A DNA stretch of 64,000 nt. It comes from Salvia splendens. Lineage: Eukaryota > Streptophyta > Magnoliopsida > Lamiales > Lamiaceae. Under the pieces are notes generated by a model. It was not told where the DNA came from. It did not search any database and saw only the letters and a list, made by a program, of their open reading frames with translations. The DNA is taken from positions 7,936,001-8,000,000 of the forward strand of contig NC_056049.1 in assembly GCF_004379255.2 (NCBI RefSeq), read 5' to 3'. This document shows positions 20,792-31,122 of this stretch, piece after piece. Numbering within the stretch: position 1 is the first letter of the stretch; the number at the start of each line of letters is the position of its first letter. The translations under genes were made by a program, and so were the position numbers.

Positions 20792-23752
20792 ATGGCGGAT
20801 CGGCCGCCAAGGCCGCTACCAACCTCCATCCAACGCTTGGTTTCTGTGTTTGAAAGTGAAATGGATGTAGTGCCTGACCATGCTTCTTCTGAGTCGCGAA
20901 ATGTGGGGCTCCAGCCTGACGGGAATATTTTGGAAGTCGCCGACGGGAATGTCTCGGAAGCTGCCTATCTCTCCATGACTGAGGAAGAGATTGATGAAGA
21001 TGATTTGCTTGATTATGATGAGGAATACCAAAAAGAAATGGAAGAACAGAGATTAATTGATGTAAAAAATGGTCATTTTGAGGAAGATTATCTTCCGACG
21101 AACATGCCGACGATGACGGCTGAGGAGGCTGCGGCGTTCATCGAACGGTCGTCTAATGCTGAGACGTTGTCCCTTGACACGTACGCCGGTGAGGAGAACG
21201 ACCAGTCTTCCGAGAATCCGGGGATGAGAGGCAGCGTATCATCGAGAGATGGAGGAGCCGACGCCTTTTCAGGCGAGATGGTACAGCCTCCATGCAGGCC
21301 TATTGTTTTTATCATGAGTACCTCTAGCATGGGGAATGAACAAGCCTCTACTGTAAAGGCTACACAAACTACAACAAATCCCATGATTCAAGGTAACTAC
21401 TCTACTTTTTTGGGCATGGAGCGGCTACTGACAGACGACGTGCATGGAAGATTGAATGGAGAAGCTGCTGCTCTTCTTGATCTCACCGAGAATCGATCCT
21501 TGGTGCTGCTGAACACCTCGCTGGATCGTCAAACTGGGCCTCAGCTTCTGGGCTCCGCTCCTCTCTCGCTGGACCAGGTTTGTCTTCCTTCTGGGCCTTC
21601 TCTTCCTCTTTTAATTTCGGCCCACTCAAACCCCTCCACTCAGCCCAACACAAACCCCACTTCTTCTTTTCCTCCTTCAACCCAAATCCCCCAACAGCCC
21701 AAACCCCCACTCCTGTCAACCAAACCCACATCCCAGCAGCCCAAATACTCACCATCCCCACCCCAAACACGATCCCAAACTCGTTCCCAGCAGCCCAAAG
21801 TGTTGCAGCAGCAACAAAAATTTAAATTATCCAAACCCACAGCCCGTTTCAACGTCAACACAGCCCCTGCCTCAAAAAAGAAAACCAAAAAATCAAGCCG
21901 TTTATCAACATCCCAGCCAGCTTCGGTCTTAGCCGCAAAAGAGATCACGGCAACCCTCTTTGCCGGAAGTTCCACATCCCAATCTGCCCGGAAACACGCC
22001 AGTATGCAACCTTCGGTTTCAGCCTAGAAAAATCCGAGACAACGTTCTTTCGGCCCAGATTTTAATGATGAAGAAATGTTAGAGTTTCCTCCTCTTGAAC
22101 ACACGGGATTGATTCACACGGGGGTCACCGGAGGTAGCTCTTTGCAAGGCAGTCCAGCGGCTGCTTCGAAGCCCTCTTTGCAGCCCCAAAATGCCAACAA
22201 TCCATGGAAAAATCTAAAGGAAAAGGGACCGACAGAAGAGGCTGCCACTTCGGCACCAAATTTTCACTCCGAGAAACCAAATGAAGGGCAGCCTAACGTC
22301 CATTTTGGCCGATCCATGGCAGATGTTCTTCGGTTGGGGCAGCCGGCGGAGGGCCCGATTCTTTTGGACCGAGAAAAGGCGGATAAAAGAGGCGAAGTCC
22401 GCATTGTAGACGGTAAACCATGTTTATTTTTTTCGGCTAATGAAACTTCCCTTCTTGCAGGCCGTTTAGGTCCCGCCATCGTCGGGAAATTTTCACACTC
22501 CATCCCCCCTGCCCATCAAATCCAAAAGGCACTAGGTAATATGAAATTTATCGGTTCTATGTCGTGGAATTTTTTGAATGCGAAGCATATTTTTATTCAA
22601 TTATCTGATATGTCTGATTATGTGAAACTTTTGAATGGGCCTAACAACTCCCCTGTTTGGTATGTAGACCATCACCCAATGCGTGTTTTCAAATGGACTC
22701 CGGATTTCGATCCTTTTTTTGAGATCCCTATTGTTGCAATTTGGTGTAACATACTTGCTTTGCCTGTTCATTTATTTGAAGAGTCGTCTCTTATTGCGAT
22801 TGGTGAGATGTTAGGCAAACCTGTACAAGTAGATAGGGCCACTATCACTAGATCCCGTGTCTCATTTGCTCGCATTTGTGTTGAAGTAGATTTGTCACGC
22901 CCTATTCTTGATGAGATTGATATTGATATTGCCGGAAAACATGTGACACTGAAAGTGAAATGGGACAAGATCCCTCTTTATTGCTCCGAATGCAAGCACG
23001 TTGGTCATTCGGCGACGACGTGTTATGCTTCTGGGAGGCGGCCTATGCCTCCCAAGAGGGACTATTCCCACAGGCCGACCCCACAGAACCGGCCTCCTCC
23101 CGACAGACAGGGAGAACCGCATCAGGCAGGCCCTAGTAGCTAGCCTCGGGGCCCGAGGTACCAGCCTTCTGCTAGCCAGCCTACAGAGAGGCCACCCCCA
23201 GAGGTTGGACAGCCACGGCGCCAGGACAGGCGCAACCAGGGCGTGGTGATCACAGAGCCGGCACCTGGCCCCGTCTCACACCCTGGGCCTTCTTCAGCAG
23301 CCGCAGAGGGTGCACAGGCTGCATGGGACGACGGCTTCGTCGTGCCTAAGAAGAAGTATAAGGGCAAGAAGAAGAATAAGGGCAAGAAGAAACAGGCGAA
23401 CACCACCTCGACGAGGACATTGTCAGACGGCGAGGGATATCAGGGTATGGAGGGGGATGTTTCCTCGTCAGAAAGGGAGCGGGCCTCTAGATCCAGATCG
23501 CCTTCCATCACACGAGGCTTTGGATACGGCCCGTTAGCCATGGTGTTGCACGGAGATAACATGTTCGGGGCTTTGGAGGATTTTCCCTCGGATGAGGTGG
23601 ACAGTGATGGCCACCAGGATCATATGATTACGGAGGTCTCGAGGATGACGCTTGATGTCACAGATCCAGTGCTGCAGTACATTGGATACACTTCCCCTCC
23701 CGCAGAGGGTTCATCAAAGAAGGCGAGGCTTTCGGCCTCGGGAGCCTACTGA
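20792..23752 (+). pseudogene. LINE ORF1 (RNA-binding protein) with two TAG stops
   Basis: One frame runs from the ATG at 20792 to the TGA at 23750, broken only by TAG at 22025 and at 23141. Downstream of an acidic N-terminus and a Pro/Ser/Gln-rich middle are a DUF4283-type domain (about 22430-22960, with IPIVAIWCNILALPVHLF) and a CCHC zinc knuckle (CSECKHVGHSATTC, about 22982-23023), the plant L1 ORF1 arrangement. A Lys-rich stretch (KKKYKGKKKNKGKKK) follows. The protein would coat the LINE RNA. With the stops ignored it would be about 986 residues. Upstream of 22025 the protein is also low-complexity and hard to place. Confidence 0.82.
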
Positions 23753-23759
23753 GTTTCCC

Positions 23760-26700
23760 ATGTCTTCTCACTTCATGATCTGGAATGCCCAGGGGATAGC
23801 GAACGCTACTACCCAGGGCACTTTCAAAAATATGATCGATATGTACAGTGTTTTGTTTGCCGCGGTGCTTGAGCCCCAGACGGATCCTCAGCCTTCCTTC
23901 TTTAGTAGGCGTTTTGGGTTGCAGTTTAGGTGTTCGAACACGAACGGCAAGATATGGATTTTTTCTCACAGGGACTGGCAGGTCGAGGTCATTGATGACT
24001 CTGAGCAGGTCCTTCACGTCCGAGTTTCTGCTGCAATATTCCCTTTCTCAATCTATCTCTCCGTAGTGTACGCTAAGTGCTCGAGGGAGGGGAGATACGA
24101 TCTGTGGAATAAGCTCAGGGACATCTCTCTAGCTACTGACGGGGCCCCTTGGCTTGTTGGTGGTGACTTCAACATCTTCTTGTTGGAGGAAGAGAGACAG
24201 GGAAGCACGACAGACAGGCATGGGGAGATGATGGACTTCGCCGACGCCGTTGCAGACTGCCAGCTACTGGACCCAGGTTTTGATGGCCCGCCATTCACTT
24301 GGACGAGGAGCGGGCTCTGGGAGAGATTAGACAGAGTTCTTCTTGGAGAGCACTGGACGACCGCCTTTGCGGCTACTAGGGTGACTCATTTGCCCAGGAT
24401 CTCTTCAGATCATGCCCCTTTGCTCGTGCGGTGCCGGCTCACGACTCAGATTCCGAGGCCTTCGTTTAGGTTTCAGAACATGTGGGTTCGGCATCACACT
24501 TTCAGGGATGAGATTGCCAGAGTTTGGGCGGCGGAGACGGGCTTCTTCGGCATGCTTAATCTTCAGTTCAAGCTCAGCAGAGTTAAGGGTTTTCTCAAGG
24601 GATGGAACAGGGAGGTCTTTGGGAACATCTTTGACAAGCTGAGGGAGGCAGAGGAGGCGGTTGCCGATGCGCAGGCGGCTTACGACGGGGACCCGACAGG
24701 GGCCCACAGAAGTGAGCTTAGCCGATGCACCGCTCTCTACGTACTCCGCACTAAGATGGAGGAGGATTTCTGGAAGCAGAAGGCTGCCATTCGGTGGGCG
24801 GCAGAAGGCGAAAGGAACTCCAAATTCTTCCATGGGTGGGTGCGACAGAAGCGGGTGAAGTCCCGGATTCACGTCATTCAGGCAGGAGGACAGACTCTCA
24901 CGTCAGAGGAGGACATCAGACAGTCGGCGGTTGACTACTTCCAGCGGCTTCTCACGTCAGACGTTGAGCACTTGGAGCAGCCGGACCTTGATCTCTTGCG
25001 CAGTCTCCCAGAGACCGTGGACCGCGAGGGCCTTTGTGCAGTTCCAGACTACGATGAGGTGAGAGGGGCGGTCTTTGGCATCAGTGGGGACAGCGCCTCG
25101 GGACCGGATGACTTCTCGTCTCTTTTCTTCCAGCACTGTTGGGACATCGTTGGAGCAGAGGTGGTGGCAGCAGTGGCGGACTTCTTCTTAGGAGCTCCTA
25201 TGCCCCGCAGCTTCACAGCCACGACCATCATACTCTTGCCGAAGAAGGCAAGCCCGGCGACCTGGGCAGAATACAGGCCGATTAGCCTTTGCAACGTGAC
25301 CAACAAGATCATCACAAAGATCTTGACATCGCGTTTGGCGCCGCTGCTTCCTCAAGTTTTGGCGCCGAACCAGAGCGGTTTTGTAAAGGGTCGCTTGCTT
25401 AGTGATAATGTGCTCTTGGCTCAGGAATTGATTCACGATATCGGCAGGTCGCTCATTCAGAAAGCAAACTCGCCTAATCTGGCCCTCAAGCTAGATATGG
25501 CTAAGGCCTATGATCGAGTGCAGTGGCCTTTCCTCCTCCTGGTGCTTGAGAGGATGGGATTCCCGCCGGGGTGGGTGAGTATGGTCGATCGATGCATCTC
25601 TTCATGCTGGTTCTCAGTGCTTGTGAACGGGGCTCCGGCAGGTTTCTTCCAGTCTAAGAGGGGACTTCGCCAGGGAGACCCGTTATCGCCGTCGCTGTTC
25701 GTGCTTGCTGCTGATTATCTTTCGAGGAGCTTGAATAGGCTCGTGGACACACATCCCGATATGGAGTATAGATGTGCTAGGCGCGCGCCGGCCATATCCC
25801 ATCTGTCTTATGCCGATGACGTTATCATTTTTGTCAGGGCGCACAGACAGTCCGTGGAGAGGCTGGTTCATTGTCTCGAGCACTATTCTGCCGTGTCGGG
25901 TCAGATGGTGAACAGGGAAAAGAGTCATTTCTACCTCTTTGAGAAGTTCGACGCTTGGGCGGCTGAGGTGGCAGAGGCGAGTGGATTCCAGCAGGGATTC
26001 CTCCCCTTCACTTACCTTGGTGTCCCTATCTATAAGGGGGGGCTGAAGGCCCAATACCTTTTAGATATCCGACAGAAGATGGTGGACCGAATTCACAGCT
26101 GGTCTCACAGACATCTTTCTCTTGGAGGGCGCCTCGCTCTGATCAAGAGCACCCTTGTCACCATCCCTCTTCACATCTTCCAGGTCCTGAAGCCGTATGA
26201 GTATTGGATGAGGGAGTTGGAGCAGATCTTGGCCCGGTTCTTTTGGGGCACGGTTGGGGAACAGAGGAAGATTCACTGGGTTAGCTGGAAGAAGAAGATT
26301 TGCCTGCCGTTAGATGAGGGAGGCCTCGGCATCCGTCGTTTCAGCGAGGTCGTCAAAGCTTTCAGCATTAAGCTCTGGTGGAGATTTCTCGCACAGGATT
26401 CTTTATGGGCGTAGTTCACTATGCGCAAGTATTGTTACCATGCTAGGCGCGCTTTTATTTCCCCTTACTCTGTGCATGATAGCTCTATTTGGCGTCGCCT
26501 CACTCGTATTAGGGGTCAGGTTCATGGTCTCATTAGATGGTCCCTAGGAGAAGGGCAAATTAGTTTCTGGGATGACGTGTGGGTCGGGGATCGCCCCCTT
26601 AGGACCTATTGTCCGCCCGGGACTAATTTTCCTGCTGCTGAGGTTTCTAGGTTCTGGCATGATCATACTTGGCATTCTGAAAATCTGCATGATTATTTGG

Positions 26701-27932
26701 CTTTGTATGGTGTGCCTTTGTATGTGTTGGATCTTATCAGGGCTGTACCGATTGAGGTGGGCAGGCGGGATGTGATGCGATGGAGCCTCACTGGCGATGG
26801 CGAGTTCTCGACGGCCTCAGCTTGGGAGCTCATCCGGACACGGTCCCCTAGACATGTCGGACTTCGCATGGTTTGGAATGCTGGGCTGACCCCTACCATC
26901 TCTGTCTTCATCTGGCGCCTCCTCCTCCACAGGCTCCCTGTTGATTGTTATGTTCAGGCCCGTGGTATCTCTCTCGCTTCCAAGTGTCTGTGTTGTGTCT
27001 CTTCTTTTTCAGTCGAGTCTTTTCAGCATTTGTTTGTGTCGAGTCCTCTGGCGAGATCGGTTTGGGATTACTTTGATGGCTGGTTCCCTTACATTAGCAC
27101 ACACATTCACACGTGCACTGATTTTGCACTTAGATTAGGTTTTTGGTGGAGATCCTCTCACAGGGCCATCGCCTTGCACATCAGCTTCATTATTCCCTGT
27201 TTGGTATACTGGTTCATTTGGACGGAGAGGAATAGTTGCAAGCACCGCGGCATTTCTTTTCGTTCTTCCCATGTTATTTGGCAGGTTGTTCGGCATTTGC
27301 GGACGTTGGTGGCGGCGGGCGTGCTTCTGCCCATTCATTGGCGCGGTTGCTCTCCGGCTGTCGACTTCATGCCTTCGGTTCCTCCTCGCAGGCGAGTTCT
27401 GAGGTCCCTGCAAGTGCTTTGGCATCCACCCGACGATCCTTGGGTGAAGCTGAACACCGACGGGGCCTTTTCTAGCTCGTCGGGACAGGCAGGCGGTGGG
27501 GGAGTGGTTCGTGGTTCAGACGGTTCCCTCCTGGGGGCCTTTTGCACGCCCCTCGTAGCTGGGTCGGCCTTCGAGGCGGAGCTCTTAGCTCTTCTTCACG
27601 GGCTGACTTTGGCTATTTAGTTCTCATCGCAGGTTTGGGTCGAGATGGATGCGGCAGCAGTGGTCGCGGTGTTCACTTCAGGACGCGGAGGTGCAGCGGA
27701 TGTGAGACATCACATGGCTCGCATTCGCACTTTGCTCGCTCAGATACAGTTTATGTTCTCTCACATCTTTCGAGAGGGCAACCGGCCAGCAGATTTTTTG
27801 GCAGGTAGGGGGGTCCAGACCCCTGCCATCAGCTTCTTTGATGCGGATTCAGCGCCTCGGTATTTGAAGTCGCTCGTGAGGATGGACCAGTTGGGCTATC
27901 CGAACTTCAGATTCAGATATCGAGATGGATGA
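23760..27932 (+). pseudogene. LINE ORF2: endonuclease, reverse transcriptase, RNase H, with two TAG stops
   Basis: The frame runs from the ATG at 23760, eight bases after ORF1, to the TGA at 27930. It is broken only by TAG at 26412 and 27618. The order is: AP-type endonuclease (MIWNAQGI, EPQTD, VGGDFNIF, SSDHAPL; residues 1-230); reverse transcriptase (LALKLDMAKAYDRV, LRQGDPLSPSLF, catalytic SYADDVIIF near residue 685); a zf-RVT region (about 26860-27060); and a plant-type RNase H (LNTDGAFSSSS, FEAELLALLHGL, VWVEMDAAAVV, REGNRPADFLA). All catalytic motifs are kept. It would nick genomic DNA and prime cDNA synthesis. It is non-functional unless the stops are read through. Confidence 0.9.
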
Positions 27933-28264
27933 CTACTTCACATGGTTCGTGATTTTTATTTATGGTTTTTTTTTTTTTCCTTTGGATTTGGCCTGCTTTT
28001 GGCCATCATCCTTGGTATTATTTTGATGTGTAGCTTTGTTATGTTTGTTTTCTAGTTAGTTAGAAGGTTAGTACCCGGTCTGTGGGGATACCATAGTAGC
28101 TTTGTTAGCTCTTGTAATTTGTATCTCTCGTGCGGACCGAGTCATTTTTGGGCTTGGTTGATGTATGTTCCTTTGATGGTTTTTGATATATACAGGTTGG
28201 GGGTCCGCCTTAACCCCCCACCGTGATGGTGTTTTTTTTTAAAAAAAAAAAAAAAAAAAACCTT

Positions 28265-28680
28265 AATCTTAGCAGCTTGTTAGGGGCGGTTAAATCAGGG
28301 CGTATAGCTGAAGTGTGAGTTCTGATCAACCCTGCTTTCACCCATCTCCAAACTGTTGATTTACTGCATCCTAGTCCAATAGCTATACTTCTAATATTGC
28401 ATCTTTTAGAAAAGTTCAGACCTTGAAATAGAGTAAGATCAAAGTGAATGACTTTTGAGTATTGTCTAGACTTCTTACCACTTACTAACTGGATTGCTTT
28501 TCCACTTTCTCGTTGCTTCTTTGCAGCATTCCAATATCTTGTGCATGTCTGCCTTGATATCGAGAACTTAAGTTGAGCTTCCTTGAGTGTACCTCGTGGT
28601 GGTTTTCCTTTGATGCAACGTTCGAGGATGAATTGAACCACTTGGTTTCGTTGTTCCAAGGAGTATTCACGAGGCCTCAT
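28265..28680 (-). pseudogene. Mariner transposase, N-terminal DNA-binding part
   Basis: From an ATG at 28680 the frame is open for about 139 codons to the LINE poly(A). It contains a helix-turn-helix region (TLKEAQLKFSISRQTCTRYW) and the second conserved block of plant mariner transposases (RSIAIGLGCSKSTVWRWVK, then PNKLLRLRF), which binds the terminal repeats. The next residues are encoded some 7.8 kb away at about 20471. Confidence 0.88.
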
Positions 28681-29125
28681 CCTCTCTTTTGTTTCTGTTT
28701 TGATCTTTCCAGTTTGACAGGATGTGTGAATATCAGATTATGTATTTATAGGCAGTAAATGCTTAAATTAGGCGCCAAGTCTGTAATTGTTTTGCTCTTT
28801 CTTTTGGTTCTGCCGCCATTTACAGAATTTGGGAGGTGGATTTGTGCCGCCATATACAGAATTTGGAAGGTGGATTTGTAATCTATTTTTGGTATCACCG
28901 CCAAGTAATGAAACTTTATTAGACTTGATTCAACTTTTGGTTCAAATATAAATTGAGTTGTAATCACTGATTTCAAAAACGGGGCATAGAAATTAAATCA
29001 ATATTATATTTGAAACATCTAATCAACTAATCTACTTAATTAGACAACCACTTAAAACACTAATTACCTATTTCTTAATCTCCGTGCCCAAAAGATATGA
29101 CTCAAGTAACTTGGGACGGAGGGAG

Positions 29126-31122
29126 TAGTAAATAGTTAAAGTTGATAAATAGTAAAATAAGAGAGAAGGTATTTTTATAAAATGAGTGCAGAAAAGTAAA
29201 TGTGACAGTTAATGTGGGATATTTGGATTATAACCCTTTGATTTAATATTTATCTTTATGATTTACTTAATACTAGCTATTAATGTTGATATGATTTATT
29301 TCCCTTTTCTGTGCTGGGCGACTCATTGAGCGCGACATGACACGGTATCCACCCTTTTCCTTTTATTTTCTCAATTCAATTCTGAGTTAATTATAAATAG
29401 TAGGACATCACATTTTTTTATTCTACCAGTGAAATTTTACACTTTTTCTTCGGGACTCTCACTCTCACTCTCACTATTCCCGCAACAGTGCCCCCACCGG
29501 AATCTGCACGATTTCTACTGCCATTTCTTAGCACTGTCCAAAAATCGACTCGTAATCTGGTGGCAGCACGGTTTCAGCCGCCCATCTTCGATTATAGGGC
29601 ATATGAGGGGATCTTCCCTTCCCCTCCACTCATCGTCTTGCTCGTTGGTAAGCTCAATCTTCTCAACTCTGGGTTTGGGATAAGCAATTTTAAGATCATC
29701 CGATTTGGGAGCAGCAGGAATATGAGAGGAATTCTTCTATACATCTCTGTTGATGAAAAATCCACTTCTACTTTCTAGTATCAATAGGGGAATTAAACTC
29801 AATTTGTCATTTTGAATGCAAGCAATCAAATTCCATAGAAAGATACTGTGAAATCAAAAAAGAGAATGGAGGACACAATACAAAATTCTGTAACGTGAAT
29901 AGAGTTCCCGGAGGAATAAATAGAAAGATAGAAAAAAAAAGAAAAAAGAAAAAAGAAAGGAAAGAAACCGAAGCAGAAAAAAGGTTACCGAAATTCATAA
30001 AAAGAAATTGCTAAAAAACCGGGGAGTGAATCCTACGTGGAACACTAGTAGCTCACAGCTGCTTAATGAGCCTCCACAATGGGACGGATGTCGCGGCGGA
30101 CGTCCCGACGGACTTCTCAAAAACACCTTCTGTCACGTCATAAGGATATCCCACTATATAATGACGGACATCCCTAAGGACATCCCGACGGACATCCACA
30201 AAAAACAATAAAAAAATCGGGACGTCCGTCGTGTCAACGCAATGGCGAACGTCCCGGAAAGCCGCGGAACTCTCGTGTCCGCAGCGACGTCCGTATCTGT
30301 ATGTATACTGCCTAATGGCGGACGTCCGACACGCCGATCTGACGTCCATCAGGACATCCACCATTGTGGATGCTCTTATGCATCATATCTTTTCTCATCT
30401 TTTTATATCTCTACATATTATAAATAAGTGTAGTATTTGATTATGAGTATATTTTTTGTGGATGTGTGGAATATTATTTTCTCTCTCTTCTCACGATTCT
30501 CTTTCCGTCCTTCCTTCCCTATTTCATACTCATGTATTAAAATCACTATTTGATTCAATCCTTCTTTCAATCATACTAAGGATGGTCTTATTTTCTTTAT
30601 ACAGTTCTACATGATCCTTTTGTGCTTTAACTTTTTTAAAAAATTATTATTTATTGGATACAGAAACTCATCTGTTACATTGGGGTGTATGACTGGACTA
30701 GAAAATTTTTGTTCAGCATACTTGCATAAAAAATTATTAATGTGATACACCAACTACTCGGTCACTTTATTTAAATAAAATTAATGTTTGATGGAACAAA
30801 AAACCCATTTCATTGTTCAAACCTCAAGGCCTAAAAGAACACGCAAGTTAACTTTCAGAATGAACAAATAATAATTTCAGGAATTTCACCTCAAAATCAC
30901 ATTGAATTAATTCTGCGATTAATAAACTGTGAAATAAAGATAAACATTTCATTTAATACTAGAAAAAGCAGGTTAACAAATTCACGCCACTATTTGACTA
31001 ACATCCAGCTACAGAGCAAAATATAATCCAAACCATCATCAAAAGATAACCACTCAGCAGTTGTGAGCACACCCAGATTGTACAGCTAAACATCTCTTAA
31101 CAGGTGAATATAAAGACCATCT
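29126..31122. other. Intergenic with a Harbinger-like MITE
   Basis: The stretch holds an outer inverted-repeat arm at 29171-29214 that pairs with 18460-18505. It also has a TATA-like ATTATAAATAG (about 29388) followed by an unrecognised ORF (29488-29778, 96 codons, including LLVGKLNLLNSGFGISNF), and the MITE at 30068-30375. Otherwise it is AT-rich with nothing recognisable. The final part is the 3' flank of the ALY gene. Confidence 0.4.
30068..30375. mobile_element. PIF/Harbinger-like MITE
   Basis: The inverted ends are GAGCCTCCACAATGG and CCATTGTGGATGCTC. TTA follows the right end (30376-30378) and also sits two bases off the left end, consistent with a slightly mutated 3-bp target duplication. 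The interior is about 300 bp, rich in GACGTCC-type words and noncoding, related to the MITE at 16062. Confidence 0.7.

Larger units (their letters stand above)
20480..28260 (+). mobile_element. L1-type LINE inserted in the mariner element
   Basis: The element has a 5' UTR (about 20480-20791), ORF1 (20792-23752), ORF2 (23760-27932), a 3' UTR (27933-28240) and a 20-base poly(A) tail (28241-28260). It is complete in layout. Both ORFs are free of frameshifts but each contains two in-frame TAG codons. The 5' boundary is set only by where mariner coding sequence stops (about 20471-20490). I could not find a convincing target-site duplication: the sequence after poly(A), CCTTAATCTTAG, does not recur at the left junction. 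Confidence 0.9.
18508..29125 (-). mobile_element. Plant mariner-like element (Stowaway superfamily) split by a LINE
   Basis: The ends are inverted: CTCCCTCTGTCCCACGTTAC from 18508, and on the right its counterpart GGGACGGAGGGAG ending at 29125. Both are flanked by TA (18506-18507 and 29126-29127), the mariner target. On the minus strand the element encodes a plant DD39D transposase whose N-terminal part (28680-28265) and C-terminal part (about 20471-19418) lie either side of a plus-strand LINE (about 20480-28260). Without the LINE the element is about 2.8 kb, within the range of plant mariners. Autonomous elements of this kind are the source of transposase for Stowaway MITEs, several of which are in this window. 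Confidence 0.9.

Noticed and set aside
21483..21975. Antisense ORFs of 95 and 111 codons in the LINE ORF1 region
   Set aside because: They are shadows of the Pro/Gln-rich ORF1 coding strand (Trp/Gly-rich translations).
20460..28280. Target-site duplication for the LINE
   Set aside because: CCTTAATCTTAG after the poly(A) has no match near the left junction, so no duplication is claimed. A deletion at insertion is possible.
29488..29778. 96-codon ORF with a TATA-like box upstream
   Set aside because: It is mentioned within the intergenic entry only: no family, no splice partners and no conserved motif, so it is not called a gene.
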